11,720 nt of DNA from JBAWZR01 sp037142915 (GTDB lineage Bacteria; Patescibacteriota; Minisyncoccia; Moranbacterales; UBA1568). Position numbers and translations under genes: made by a program. A model generated the notes under the pieces. It worked only from the letters and a program-made list of their open reading frames with translations. It had not been told where the DNA came from and did not search any database. How positions within the stretch are numbered: the stretch's first letter is position 1; every line of letters begins with the position of its first letter. This document shows, in pieces, positions 11,597 to 11,720 of this stretch. The DNA is taken from assembly GCA_037142915.1 (NCBI GenBank), contig JBAWZR010000030.1, positions 1-11,720 of the forward strand, written 5' to 3'.

Positions 11597-11720
11597 ATGC
11601 TAGCCAAAAAGATCGCTTTTAATGTCGTGACGAATTCCCTGGTCAAGATCTTGTCCACGGTTTTGGCTTTGATCTCGCTCGGGATGGTCACTCGCTACTT
11701 AGGCGCGGACGGCTTCGGTG
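11597..11720 (+). CDS. Probable polysaccharide flippase (RfbX/Wzx-like), 5' end only
   Basis: Only the first 41 codons are inside the window; the gene runs off the right edge. The sequence begins MLAKKIAFNVVTNSLVKIL and continues through a hydrophobic segment to GMVTRYLGADGFG. The pairing of a first membrane helix with RYLG-x-x-x-FG is the usual beginning of oligosaccharide flippases of the MOP superfamily, which move lipid-linked sugars across the membrane. It would fit with the polyprenyl-phosphate glycosyltransferase and deacetylase of this region, though it is not adjacent to them. It has its own leader of about 110 bases with a palindrome. A transporter of another MOP branch, such as MurJ, cannot be excluded from so short a piece. 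Confidence 0.7.
   Translation, partial: MLAKKIAFNVVTNSLVKILSTVLALISLGMVTRYLGADGFG

Overview
This window looks like the chromosomal origin region of a candidate phyla radiation bacterium (Patescibacteria; a Parcubacteria/Moranbacteria-like lineage is my guess from protein style, not a proof). Supporting this are the compact rpmH-rnpA-yidC-khpB block facing a dnaA-dnaN-dciA block with no recF or gyrB, very short intergenic gaps, almost no Shine-Dalgarno sites, a divergent RnpA, a PBP1A with an added C-terminal Ig-like domain, and a group I intron with an HNH nuclease stub of a kind known from this radiation.

Layout. Bases 1-546 hold two small, unrecognised minus-strand genes of modest confidence. 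Bases 566-618 are a terminator, and 696-1215 are an intron-containing tRNA-Asn(GUU) on the minus strand. The 448-nt intron (734-1181) has every core helix of a group I intron (P1, P2, P3-P8, P7.1/P7.2, P9, P10) and belongs to subgroup IA by its P7.1/P7.2 hairpins. It sits inside the anticodon, and a 39-codon stub of an HNH homing endonuclease lies in the P1 loop. Bases 1216-1527 are non-coding, with a partial tRNA 5' duplicate, a hairpin and promoter-like sites. Bases 1528-4098 encode a class A penicillin-binding protein, followed by a bidirectional terminator at 4124-4160.

From 7618 down to 4171 on the minus strand runs a replication operon: dnaA, dnaN, dciA (DUF721 helicase loader) and a DUF1003-like membrane protein with a long acidic coiled coil. 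The dnaA promoter, two adjacent DnaA-box-like sites, a third box and three exact copies of CTTTATTTTT lie at 7636-7813, the best candidate for oriC. Between this and rpmH sit a divergent pair for cell-envelope carbohydrate work: a GT2 polyprenyl-phosphate glycosyltransferase (minus) and a YdjC/ChbG-like deacetylase (plus). From 9664 to 11387 on the plus strand come rpmH, rnpA, yidC and khpB/jag with a clear terminator. The window closes with a REP-like palindrome and the first 41 codons of a probable polysaccharide flippase.

The genes join chromosome initiation (DnaA, clamp, helicase loader), ribosome and tRNA maturation (bL34, RNase P protein), membrane insertion (YidC, KhpB) and envelope building (PBP1A, glycosyltransferase, deacetylase, flippase). 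The most unusual object is the tRNA-Asn intron. A second pattern is that all seven plus-strand genes start after a pyrimidine-rich tract instead of a Shine-Dalgarno site.
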